Shown here: piece after piece, positions 52,102-60,028 of the stretch | Position numbering within the stretch: the stretch's first letter is position 1 | Layout of the letters: each line of letters begins with the position of its first letter | Notes under the pieces: model-generated | What the model was told of the DNA's origin: nothing | Seen by the model: only the letters and a program-made list of their open reading frames with translations | The model's database searches: none | Position numbers and translations under genes: made by a program | From: Roseibium sediminicola | Lineage (GTDB): Bacteria > Pseudomonadota > Alphaproteobacteria > Rhizobiales > Stappiaceae | Assembly (NCBI RefSeq): GCF_023156505.1 | Contig: NZ_JALNMJ010000019.1 | Span: 1 to 64,000 of the forward strand | Length of the DNA: 64,000 bases | Reading direction: 5' to 3'

Positions 52102-52592
52102 CCGCACAACCGAACGCAACAGCCTTTCCGTTTTCACTGGAACGGCCAACCAGTCAGCAGGACGCTGAGAACTTCTGCTCCGCGCTCTCCGGCACCATGG
52201 AAGCTCTCTTGTCCGTCATCGAGATGGAGACGGATCTGGTGCGGGCCGGCAAACTCCGGGAAGCCGGTGAGCTGCAGGCGGATAAGGCCCGGCTGATCCA
52301 TGAATACACGCGCGGCATGATGACTGCGAAGGAACACGCGGTCGCGCTTGGCAACCTGGCGCCGGCCGCAACCCAGAACCTCCGGCGGCAGCACGGCGAA
52401 TTCCAGCCCGTTCTGCGCATCAACCTGGCGGTTCTTTCCACGGCGCGCGACGTTGCCAACAACATCGTCTCCACGGTGGCCAAGGTGGCCGGAGCCAAGA
52501 ACGCCACGGCGCCTACGACCTATGGCCGCAACGGCTCGGCACCGACCGGCCCGCAATCGGCACGGGGCATCGCGGTCAACCAGTCCCTTTAG
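52098..52592 (+). CDS. FlgN-like flagellar export chaperone
   Basis: This 164-residue helical protein has a long coiled domain (ENFCSALSGTMEALLSVIEM, TDLVRAGKLREAGELQADKA, LRINLAVLSTARDVANNIVS) consistent with the FlgN/FlgT-type chaperones that guard hook-filament junction proteins. It overlaps the rod-binding gene by 4 nt and closes the flgI operon. A FlgN role is likely from position and helix pattern, not from a sharp motif. Confidence 0.6.
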   Translation: MTAQPNATAFPFSLERPTSQQDAENFCSALSGTMEALLSVIEMETDLVRAGKLREAGELQADKARLIHEYTRGMMTAKEHAVALGNLAPAATQNLRRQHGEFQPVLRINLAVLSTARDVANNIVSTVAKVAGAKNATAPTTYGRNGSAPTGPQSARGIAVNQSL

Positions 52593-52627
52593 ACTGGTTA
52601 CTTCCTTCATTCAAATGCGAAGGTTAC

Positions 52628-52656
52628 AAGACACCGTCCTTTGGGCGGTGTCTTTC
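52628..52656 (+). terminator. Intrinsic terminator of the flgI operon
   Basis: AGACACCG (52629-52636) pairs with CGGTGTCT (52646-52653), followed by TTTCT. It starts 36 nt after the stop of the FlgN-like gene. The rest of 52593-52847 shows no gene. Confidence 0.75.
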
Positions 52657-52847
52657 TATGCCTCAGAAAAGCTATCAAGGTCTTCTAATATACAACGGAT
52701 TTCACCCTTGGCAACGAATCAGGAACGCGCGCAAGCGGATAGATCCGGACCCTTAAAATTCTAATCATTCCGTTAACAGAGGATTCATTCCCTTACGTTA
52801 TATTCGACGGTGCACGGGTATATGTGTTGATTAACCCGGAGGGAAAG

Positions 52848-53243
52848 ATGTTGGACACGGGACTGGCCCGGCCGCCATCGCCGACGTATACGGCGATCAC
52901 GCCGGCTACGCGGGCTCCGGAACGGAACGAGCCTTCCGCCAAGACGGATCTGCCGGCTGAAGAGACGGTGTCTCCGCCGACGGAAACCGAAAACAGCCAG
53001 AGGGCTGCGAACAACGAACGCGACCAGCGTTCGCTGCTGGAACGGTATACGCCGACCGTCGAGCGCCAGAATATCATCGATGAGGACAGCGAGAGCCTCG
53101 TCTACATTGCCACCAACACGGAAACCGGCAATGTCGTTCGGCAGATCCCGAGCGAAACCCTCTTGCGCCTGCGCGCCTACTCCAAGACCGTCGAAACCCA
53201 GCAGACCCAGGACAGCGCCCAGGCTTTCCAACGCGTCGTCTGA
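52848..53243 (+). CDS. flaG: FlaG-like flagellar protein
   Basis: This 131-residue protein has a disordered, Pro/Thr-rich N-terminus and a C-terminal FlaG-type domain (about 85-120): DEDSESLVYIATNTETGNVV followed by RQIPSETLLRLRAY. FlaG proteins influence filament length. The ATG at 52848 has GGAGG 5 nt upstream and is preferred over a GTG at 52824. It is the first gene of the filament block. Confidence 0.75.
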   Translation: MLDTGLARPPSPTYTAITPATRAPERNEPSAKTDLPAEETVSPPTETENSQRAANNERDQRSLLERYTPTVERQNIIDEDSESLVYIATNTETGNVVRQIPSETLLRLRAYSKTVETQQTQDSAQAFQRVV

Positions 53244-53734
53244 CCCCAACTCGGATACTTCACTGCGGATCGTTCGGTTCCGGCATCTACCCGCTTGTCT
53301 GCAAACTCGCTCCCCAGTATCAACGCCTACCTTGTTTGATCCTTTCGCCGGCCAACATTCCATCACCCATGGCTTCTGGAGCTGAGGGTTTCGCCTCCCC
53401 GCCCCCCCTACACAATCCACCGGTTAACAGTTTCGCTCTAAAAGGGGCTTCTGGCGCCCGATATTCGGTTTTTCAGCGCGGATCGCACCCGTCCAAACAT
53501 CGCTGTGATTTGCCGTCCGCCTGCTGCGAAAGCTTTCTCGCACCCCGCCAACCCCTTCATAAACAACACCTTCAACCGCAAACAGAAACATCATTATTTG
53601 CAAGGAGTTACCGGACGTTAAGGTTAATATCCGCTAACCTTGTTTCTTTAGAAATTGTTTTAGACAAGCGCGCATTAATGGCCGCCGGATCCAGGACGGA
53701 TCTGAGTATCTCGTATTCCTAGAAAGGAAACACT
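53244..53734. other. 490-bp leader in front of the first flagellin gene, no gene seen
   Basis: No credible coding frame. The last 130 bp are AT-rich and hold clustered CtrA-like half-sites: TTAC (53608), TTAA (53618), TTAA (53624) and a degenerate TTAA-N7-TAAC (53624-53638), but no perfect TTAA-N7-TTAA. AGAAAGGAAAC directly before the flagellin ATG gives a ribosome site. Confidence 0.5.
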
Positions 53735-55237
53735 ATGGCTGACATTACTCTGTCCAGCGCGGTTCGTTCGAACCTTAACACTCTCCAGCAAACCGCATCG
53801 TTCATGTCCGACGTCCAGAACAAACTGGCGACCGGTAAGAAAGTGAACTCTGCTCTGGACAACCCGAACAGCTTCTTCACGGCTTCTGGCCTGACCTCTC
53901 GTGCAAACGACCTGTCGACCCTTCTGGACGACATGGGCCAGTCGGTTCAGACGCTGAAAGCTGCTGATGAAGGTATTTCCAGCATCACCAAGCTGGTTGA
54001 GTCCGCCAAGGCAAAAGCAAATCAGGCCCTTCAGTCCCAGAGCCAGTACGAGCGCAAGCAGTTTGCGTCTCAGTACAATGAGCTTCTGACCCAGATCGAG
54101 GATCTGGCGAAAGACGCCGGCTACAAGGGCAAGAACCTGCTGGCCGGCGACGGCAACGACCTGACCACTATCTTCAACGAAGACTCCACGTCCAAGCTGA
54201 CGATCGACGCGGTCGACTACACCGACTCTTCCCTGTCCACCGGTCTGAACCTTTCGGATCTGGCTGAAGGTCAGGGCGCAACCACCTCCTTCACCCTCCA
54301 GGGCGGCAAGACGACCATCACGCTGACCGACGGCACCACGACGCTGAACTCCAGCTCATCGCTGTCTGATTCCAACGTGATCTCGACCACGACCACTCTG
54401 GAATTCGTTGACGCGATCGACAGCCCGAACGCCATCATCTCCGGTTCCGACACGGTGACCGCAGGTGCGACCGTTCAGGACCTGGTCGACAGCCTCAACA
54501 GCATCTCCGGTGTTCGCGCTGAGTTCGATGACACCAACGGTGAGCTGACCATCTACAGTGACCAGGATTTCCACATCTCTGACACTGTCGACACGCACTC
54601 CGCCGCTCTGTCCACCTTCGAAGTGGCTGCAACGGCTCTGGCTTCGACCGGCGCCCTGCTCTCCGACACCGGCTCCTTCGCGGTTGGCGACACGCTGACC
54701 CTGACGGACGGCAACGGCTTCGAACTGGGCTCGCTGGAAATCGAAGACGACACCTCCGTCGATGACCTGACGAACTTCGTCAACGACTTCCAGGGCGTCT
54801 CTGCATCCTTCAACGCTTCGTCCGGCCGTCTGGACATCACCTCTGAAGTCGATCTGTCGCTTACCAGTGACAACGCCGACTTCGCGAGCGATGCCTTCTC
54901 TGCCAACACGACCGGCGTTTCGCTCTCGGCAATCTCCGACAGTGGCTTCGCAACCGATTCCGACATCAACCGCGTGGTTGACCGTCTGAACACGGCGCTG
55001 AGTTCGCTCCGGACCCAGGCTTCCGAGTTCGGTACCAACCTCTCCATCGTGGAAAACCGTCAGGACTTCACCAAGAACCTGATCAACACGCTGGAAGAAG
55101 GTGCTGGCCTCCTGACCCTGGCCGATACCAACGAAGAAGGTGCAAACCTCCTGGCTCTGCAGACCCGTCAGAGCCTGGCGTCGACTTCGCTGTCCTTCGC
55201 AGCACAGGCAGACCAGAACGTTCTGCGTCTCTTCTAA
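53735..55237 (+). CDS. fliC1: Flagellin (first copy)
   Basis: This 500-residue filament protein has conserved N-terminal helices (ITLSSAVRSNLNTLQQTASF, KLATGKKVNSALDNPNSFFT, SRANDLSTLLDDMGQSVQTL) and C-terminal helices (NRVVDRLNTALSSLRTQASE, TLEEGAGLLTLADTNEEGAN, LLALQTRQSLASTSLSFAAQ), with a Ser/Thr/Asp-rich surface region in the middle (about 150-410). It is exported by the flagellar system. The middle is almost identical at DNA level to the second copy. Confidence 0.95.
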   Translation: MADITLSSAVRSNLNTLQQTASFMSDVQNKLATGKKVNSALDNPNSFFTASGLTSRANDLSTLLDDMGQSVQTLKAADEGISSITKLVESAKAKANQALQSQSQYERKQFASQYNELLTQIEDLAKDAGYKGKNLLAGDGNDLTTIFNEDSTSKLTIDAVDYTDSSLSTGLNLSDLAEGQGATTSFTLQGGKTTITLTDGTTTLNSSSSLSDSNVISTTTTLEFVDAIDSPNAIISGSDTVTAGATVQDLVDSLNSISGVRAEFDDTNGELTIYSDQDFHISDTVDTHSAALSTFEVAATALASTGALLSDTGSFAVGDTLTLTDGNGFELGSLEIEDDTSVDDLTNFVNDFQGVSASFNASSGRLDITSEVDLSLTSDNADFASDAFSANTTGVSLSAISDSGFATDSDINRVVDRLNTALSSLRTQASEFGTNLSIVENRQDFTKNLINTLEEGAGLLTLADTNEEGANLLALQTRQSLASTSLSFAAQADQNVLRLF

Positions 55238-55263
55238 GTCAGAAAGACTTCTCCAAAACAGGG

Positions 55264-55295
55264 AAAGCGGGCTTTGGCCCGCTTTTTCTTTTTCT
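55264..55295 (+). terminator. Terminator of the first flagellin gene
   Basis: AAAGCGGGC (55264-55272) pairs with GCCCGCTTT (55277-55285), followed by TTCTTTTTC. Strong intrinsic terminator 26 nt past the stop. The remainder of 55238-55792 has no gene. Confidence 0.85.
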
Positions 55296-55702
55296 GGGGC
55301 CGCGAACGCCTCGATTCGATTCCAGCATCGGTCCCGCCTGCTCCACAACACGCTCGTCCGTTTTCCTTGCGGTCAACGTGCTCAGGACTGCCTTGAAGAG
55401 AATTTCCGTATTTGCCCCGCGCCCCGGGCAGGCGACGCCCCTTCCCAAAACCGGCACGAACTTTTTTTGACCTTTTTGTTGTGTCGCAGGCCAATCGGGC
55501 CGGTCGGCGTTTCCAAAATGGCGGATTCCCGCGCACCGAAGCGAACCGCCTTGGCGCTAAAAAATTCCGGGGCCGGTTCCAGGGCGATTTTCACACTGTC
55601 ATTTCTTCGCCTTGGCAGGCGCAAACCCATCCCCTTTCCATCAGGATTCCTTGCGACCCCGCCACCGGCGTTAACGCTCTACTAACCCTAAATTTCAAGC
55701 GT

Positions 55703-55717
55703 TTAACCATTGATTAA
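55703..55717. promoter_or_regulatory. CtrA box (TTAA-N7-TTAA) upstream of the second flagellin gene
   Basis: TTAA CCATTGA TTAA is a perfect full site 76 bp before the flagellin ATG at 55793, with another GTTAAC three bases later. It is the second perfect CtrA-type box in the window. Confidence 0.65.
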
Positions 55718-55792
55718 GGTTAACAATCAATGATCCAAGGCAACCTGCTCAGGAAGAGCAGCTGAAATGTGACCCAGGAAAGGGATAGTCAG

Positions 55793-57295
55793 ATGCAGGA
55801 TATTACCCTGTCAGCTGCCGTGCGGCAGAACCTCCTCACGCTCCAGTCCACAGCCGATCTTATGTCCGGTGTCCAGAACAAGCTGGCGACCGGTCTTAAG
55901 GTGAACTCTGCGCTGGACAACCCGAACAGTTTCTTCACGGCCTCCGGTCTGAACTCCCGCGCCAATGACCTGTCCACTCTTCTGGACGACATGGGCCAGT
56001 CCCTGCAGACGATCAAGGCGGCCGACAAGGGCATCCAAACCATCACCGACCTGGTGGAAACCGCCAAGGCAAAAGCCAATCAGGCACTGCAGACCCAGAG
56101 CCAGTACGAGCGCAAGAAGTTTACCGAGCAGTACAATGACTTGCTCGAGCAAATCGAAGATGTCGCGAAGGACAGTTCCTACAAGGGCAAGAACCTGCTG
56201 GCCGGCGACGGCAACGACCTGACCACGATCTTCAACGAAGACTCCACGTCCAAACTGACGATTGAAGCGGTCGACTACACCGACACTGCGCTCTCCACCG
56301 GCCTGAACCTTTCGGCACTGGCGGAAGGCCAGGGCTCGACCACCTCCTTCACCCTCCAGGGCGGCAAGACGACCATCACGCTGACCGACGGCACCACGAC
56401 GCTGAACTCGGCGTCCTCGCTGTCAGAATCCAACGTGATCTCGACCACGACCACTCTGGAATTCGTTGACGCGATCGACAGCCCGAACGCCATCATCTCC
56501 GGTTCCGACACGGTGACCGCAGGTGCGACCGTTCAGGATCTGGTCGACAGCCTCAACAGCATCTCCGGTGTTCGCGCTGAGTTCGATGACACCAGCGGTG
56601 AGCTGACCATCTACAGTGACCAGGATTTCCACATCTCTGACACTGTCGACACGCACTCCGCCGCTCTGTCCACCTTCGAAGTGGCTGCAACGGCTCTGGC
56701 TTCGACCGGCGCCCTGCTCTCCGACACCGGCTCCTTCGCGGTTGGCGACACGCTGACTCTGACGGACGGCAACGGCTTCGAACTGGGCTCGCTGGAAATC
56801 GAAGACGACACCACCGTCGATGATCTGGAAAACTTCATTGACGACTTCAACGGCGTTGAAGCGACCTTCAATGCCTCGTCCGGCCGCCTGGACATTACCT
56901 CGGACGTGGATCTGTCGCTCACCAGTGATAACTCGGACTTTGCCAGCGACGCATTTACCGCGAACACCACTGGCGTGACCCTGTCCGCACTGTCCGACAG
57001 CGGTTTCGCGACAGACTCGGACATCAGCCGCGTGGTCGACCGCCTGAACACGGCTCTCAGCAACCTGAGATCCCAGGCTTCCGAATTCGGTACCAACCTG
57101 TCTACCGTTGAGATCCGTCAAGACTACACCAAGACGATGATCAATACTTTGCAGGAAGGTGCAGGTCTTTTGACCCTGGCCGATACCAACGAAGAAGGTG
57201 CAAATCTGCTGGCCCTGCAGACCCGTCAGCAGCTGGCATCGACATCCCTGTCCTTCGCCTCCCAGGCCGACCAGACAGTGCTATCCCTCTTCTAA
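55793..57295 (+). CDS. fliC2: Flagellin (second copy)
   Basis: This 500-residue flagellin is colinear with the first copy (constant offset of 2058 bp). N-terminal (ITLSAAVRQNLLTLQSTADL) and C-terminal (LLALQTRQQLASTSLSFASQ) helices are conserved but differ at many positions, while 56429-56812 differs from the first copy at only three bases. The ATG at 55793 is chosen because MQDITLS is the flagellin start; an upstream in-frame start at 55769 is unlikely. Confidence 0.95.
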   Translation: MQDITLSAAVRQNLLTLQSTADLMSGVQNKLATGLKVNSALDNPNSFFTASGLNSRANDLSTLLDDMGQSLQTIKAADKGIQTITDLVETAKAKANQALQTQSQYERKKFTEQYNDLLEQIEDVAKDSSYKGKNLLAGDGNDLTTIFNEDSTSKLTIEAVDYTDTALSTGLNLSALAEGQGSTTSFTLQGGKTTITLTDGTTTLNSASSLSESNVISTTTTLEFVDAIDSPNAIISGSDTVTAGATVQDLVDSLNSISGVRAEFDDTSGELTIYSDQDFHISDTVDTHSAALSTFEVAATALASTGALLSDTGSFAVGDTLTLTDGNGFELGSLEIEDDTTVDDLENFIDDFNGVEATFNASSGRLDITSDVDLSLTSDNSDFASDAFTANTTGVTLSALSDSGFATDSDISRVVDRLNTALSNLRSQASEFGTNLSTVEIRQDYTKTMINTLQEGAGLLTLADTNEEGANLLALQTRQQLASTSLSFASQADQTVLSLF

Positions 57296-57341
57296 TTCAA
57301 GCAGAATCAGTCAGACGATTGATTCTCCCGAGAAGACTTGC

Positions 57342-57376
57342 AAACGGCGGACCATCGGTTCGCCGTTTTCTTTTTG
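57342..57376 (+). terminator. Terminator of the second flagellin gene
   Basis: AAACGGCG (57342-57349) pairs with CGCCGTTT (57361-57368), followed by TCTTTTT. It lies 47 nt past the stop. The remaining gap to 57583 shows only scattered TTAA half-sites (57466, 57484) and no gene. Confidence 0.8.
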
Positions 57377-57583
57377 GTCGGGGACCGCCTTACAGATCGC
57401 TAGAATTTCCTGTTGTTTTTCAGTGCCTTAAAAGAAACCTTTTGGTAACTTTTATTTACGGTAAGTTAACAGATGCATCGGTGATTAACTTTCCATTTAG
57501 ATTTACGGCGAGGGTGCGGACTTAACTACAACGTCTTGCGATTTCCCTCGGCGGGTACTGAACAGGAAAAGCGGTGAAGTCTG

Positions 57584-59077
57584 ATGCCTGATATTGTTCT
57601 CTCCAGTGCTGTCCGGGACAATCTCCTGTCACTGAAGCAAACGGCGGATCTGCAGTCGATAACGCAGACGCGCTTGGCGACCGGTCTGAAAGTCAACACG
57701 GCGCTCGACAATCCGAACTCCTTCTTCACGGCGCAATCCCTGAACGACCGGGCGAGCGACCTCACCAACCTGCTCGACAATATGGGCCAGTCGGTCCAGA
57801 CCATCCGGGCGGCTGACAAGGGCATCACCTCGATCACCAAGCTGGTCGAATCAGCAAAGGCGATCGCCAACCAGGCCCTTCAGACCTCCAGTGAATACGA
57901 GCGCAAGCAGTTCACCAGCCAGTACAACGACCTGCTTGAGCAGATCGAGGACATGGCCCGGGACTCCAGCTACAAGGGCAAGAACCTTCTGGCAGGCGCA
58001 GGCAACGAACTGGAAGTCATCTTCAACGAGGACAGCACGTCCAACCTGACGGTCAATCCGGTCGATTTCACCGACACGACGCTGGACGACGGTCTCAATC
58101 TGGACGATCTTGACCCGGGCGGGACCGGCACCTCCGCATTCAACCTTTATGGCGGCACCACCACGCTGAGCCTTGGCGGCCTGCAGGCCTCTTCAAATCT
58201 GACCGATCTTGGCGACTGGGCCAACGGCGACATCGTTTCCGTGACCGATTCTTCCGGCACGACGAACTTCACCGTCGGAACAGACATCACCACTGTTCAG
58301 GACTATGTGGACGCGCTGAACGATCTGAGCGGCGTTCACGCGAGCTTCGACGAGGCGACGGATTCCATCACCATCACGTCCGGCCTGGACAACGCACTGT
58401 ATATTTCCAAGGACAACTCTGGTGGCGGCACGGCGACGGACGGTGGCGACACCGGCGGCACAACGTCAACGCTGACAGTGTCCGCGCTGAGCTCGACGGC
58501 GACACTGATCTCATCGGGCGGATTTCAGGCTGGCGACACGATCACCATAACGGACGGCAACGGCTTCGAACCGGCGTCGATTGAAATCGACGATGAAACA
58601 ACGGTTAGTGACCTGGTCACCTTCATCGACAACGTGAAGGGCCTTGATGCCACCTTTTCCGGTGGCAGCATATCGCTCATCGGCGAGGTCTCTTTCGACA
58701 TCTCCAGCAGCAATGCCGATTTCAATCGGATGACCCTGGGCAGCGGCTCGGGCACGGTGGCGTTGTCGGCGGCCGCTTCCGAGTTCAAGACCGACACGGA
58801 TATCGACCGGACGCTGCAGGCGATCAACGCGGCGCTGGACGAGCTCCGATCCGCGGCCCGCGCTATGGGCACCGCGCTGTCCACGGTTGAAATCCGCACG
58901 GATTTCACCCAGCACATGATCAACACGCTTGAAGTCGGCGCCGGCGAACTGACGATCGCCGACATGAATGAGGAAGGCGCCAACATGCTGGCTCTGCAGA
59001 CGCGCCAGCAGCTGTCGTCAACCGCTCTGTCGCTTGCAAACCAGGCGGACCAGAGCGTGTTGAGCCTGTTCGGTTAA
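57584..59077 (+). CDS. fliC3: Flagellin (third copy, diverged)
   Basis: This 497-residue flagellin keeps the N-terminal (LSSAVRDNLLSLKQTADLQS, RLATGLKVNTALDNPNSFFT) and C-terminal (LQAINAALDELRSAARAMGT, MLALQTRQQLSSTALSLANQ) filament helices, but its middle third differs strongly from the other two and contains a glycine-rich linker (SGGGTATDGGDTGGTTST). It may form a distinct filament section or be the major or minor subunit. GGTGAAG precedes the ATG. There is no clear terminator after it. Confidence 0.93.
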   Translation: MPDIVLSSAVRDNLLSLKQTADLQSITQTRLATGLKVNTALDNPNSFFTAQSLNDRASDLTNLLDNMGQSVQTIRAADKGITSITKLVESAKAIANQALQTSSEYERKQFTSQYNDLLEQIEDMARDSSYKGKNLLAGAGNELEVIFNEDSTSNLTVNPVDFTDTTLDDGLNLDDLDPGGTGTSAFNLYGGTTTLSLGGLQASSNLTDLGDWANGDIVSVTDSSGTTNFTVGTDITTVQDYVDALNDLSGVHASFDEATDSITITSGLDNALYISKDNSGGGTATDGGDTGGTTSTLTVSALSSTATLISSGGFQAGDTITITDGNGFEPASIEIDDETTVSDLVTFIDNVKGLDATFSGGSISLIGEVSFDISSSNADFNRMTLGSGSGTVALSAAASEFKTDTDIDRTLQAINAALDELRSAARAMGTALSTVEIRTDFTQHMINTLEVGAGELTIADMNEEGANMLALQTRQQLSSTALSLANQADQSVLSLFG

Positions 59078-59168
59078 CACCGGCGGCAATTATCATTAAG
59101 GTATCGCGAGTATGCGTTAACGCTTTCGTTAACGTTTCGCAGCGATACTCATGCGTGGAGGTCACGGA

Positions 59169-59666
59169 ATGGCGCTCAAGGTCGAGCTGAAACCGGGCGA
59201 ACGGATTATCATCGGGGACAGTGTTATCACCAATGATAATCAGCGCACCCGCCTGTTTATCGAAGGCCAGGCTCCCATTCTGAGAGAAAAGGACATTCTC
59301 ACGCCGGCCACGGCAGATACGCCTGCCAAACGTGTCTATCTGGCCGTGCAACTGATGTATCTGTCGACGGATATCGAAAGAATTCAGGAGAATTACTTCA
59401 TCCTCGTCAATGACATTGTGAAGGCTGCACCGAGTACGATCCCTTACGTTACCAGGATAAGTAACGCCATCCTAACCGGCGCCTTTTACAAAGCACTGAA
59501 AGAAGCACGTAAGCTCATTGAGTATGAAGGGACGCTGATCAGTCATGTACAAACAGGCAGCGCAGGCTTACCAGAAAACAGCCCAGGTGGCAGCGGTGTC
59601 GCCTCGGGAGCTGGAAGCGAATCTGCTGATGAAAGCCGCAGCGAAGCTGCAGTTGATCAAGGATGA
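59169..59666 (+). CDS. flbT: Flagellin translation regulator FlbT
   Basis: This 165-residue protein has the FlbT pattern MALKVELKPGERIIIGDSVI, RTRLFIEGQAPILREKDIL, PAKRVYLAVQLMYLSTDIER and ALKEARKLIEYEGTLI. FlbT binds flagellin mRNA and acts with FlaF to control flagellin synthesis. The ATG at 59169 matches the usual start. Residues 126-165 (Gly/Ser/Glu-rich) are encoded in DNA that also encodes the start of FlaF in another frame: a 122-nt overlap. Confidence 0.92.
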   Translation: MALKVELKPGERIIIGDSVITNDNQRTRLFIEGQAPILREKDILTPATADTPAKRVYLAVQLMYLSTDIERIQENYFILVNDIVKAAPSTIPYVTRISNAILTGAFYKALKEARKLIEYEGTLISHVQTGSAGLPENSPGGSGVASGAGSESADESRSEAAVDQG

Positions 59667-59931
59667 GTGGGAGGAATCTTCACTCGCCGAAAAAGACGAT
59701 GTGCTGGTCTATAACCGCAAGCTTTGGACGATCCTGGTAACCTCGGCGACAGACAAAGAAAGCGAATTGCCGCAGGATATCAAGAACAACATCGCCTCCT
59801 TGGGCATCTTCGTGTTCAAGCAGACCATGTCGATCATCACCTCGGATGACAGCAACAAGATTGACGTTCTCATCAGCATCAATCGCGCGATTGCCGAGGG
59901 TCTGAGATCCCAGCCGACGCAAGCCGAATAG
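59545..59931 (+). CDS. flaF: Flagellar biosynthesis regulator FlaF
   Basis: This 128-residue protein has the FlaF pattern: MYKQAAQAYQKTAQVAAVSP, RELEANLLMKAAAKLQLIKD, LVYNRKLWTILVTSATDKES, and NNIASLGIFVFKQTMSIIT. FlaF works with FlbT as a flagellin-level regulator and chaperone. It starts 122 nt before the flbT stop. A strong bidirectional terminator follows. Confidence 0.93.
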   Translation: MYKQAAQAYQKTAQVAAVSPRELEANLLMKAAAKLQLIKDEWEESSLAEKDDVLVYNRKLWTILVTSATDKESELPQDIKNNIASLGIFVFKQTMSIITSDDSNKIDVLISINRAIAEGLRSQPTQAE

Positions 59932-59954
59932 CAGCGGCGATCGATCAGAAATAG

Positions 59955-59986
59955 AAAAGGCCGGTGCTAATGCACCGGCCTTTCTT
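59955..59986. terminator. Bidirectional terminator between flaF and flgL
   Basis: AAAGGCCGGTGC (59956-59967) pairs perfectly with GCACCGGCCTTT (59972-59983) around a TAAT loop, with T-runs on either strand. It serves the convergent flaF and flgL genes. Confidence 0.88.
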
Positions 59987-60028
59987 TGTCGCCCCCAGGG
60001 CTATTTGTGGTTCTTTTCTCCTGGCCGG

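Noticed and set aside
55440-55475. CGGCACGAACTTTTTTTG as a sigma-54 promoter for the second flagellin
   Set aside because: The -12 GC is missing and the -24 element has a mismatch; the position is over 300 bp from the gene.
53740-57290. The repeated flagellin DNA as a mobile duplication or CRISPR-like array
   Set aside because: The repeats are two colinear, intact flagellin genes with their own promoters and terminators; no short direct-repeat/spacer pattern exists anywhere in the window.
59115-59135. TTAA-N8-TTAA before flbT as a CtrA box
   Set aside because: The spacer is 8 bp (CGCTTTCG), not 7, so it does not meet the CtrA consensus; it is a simple palindrome.
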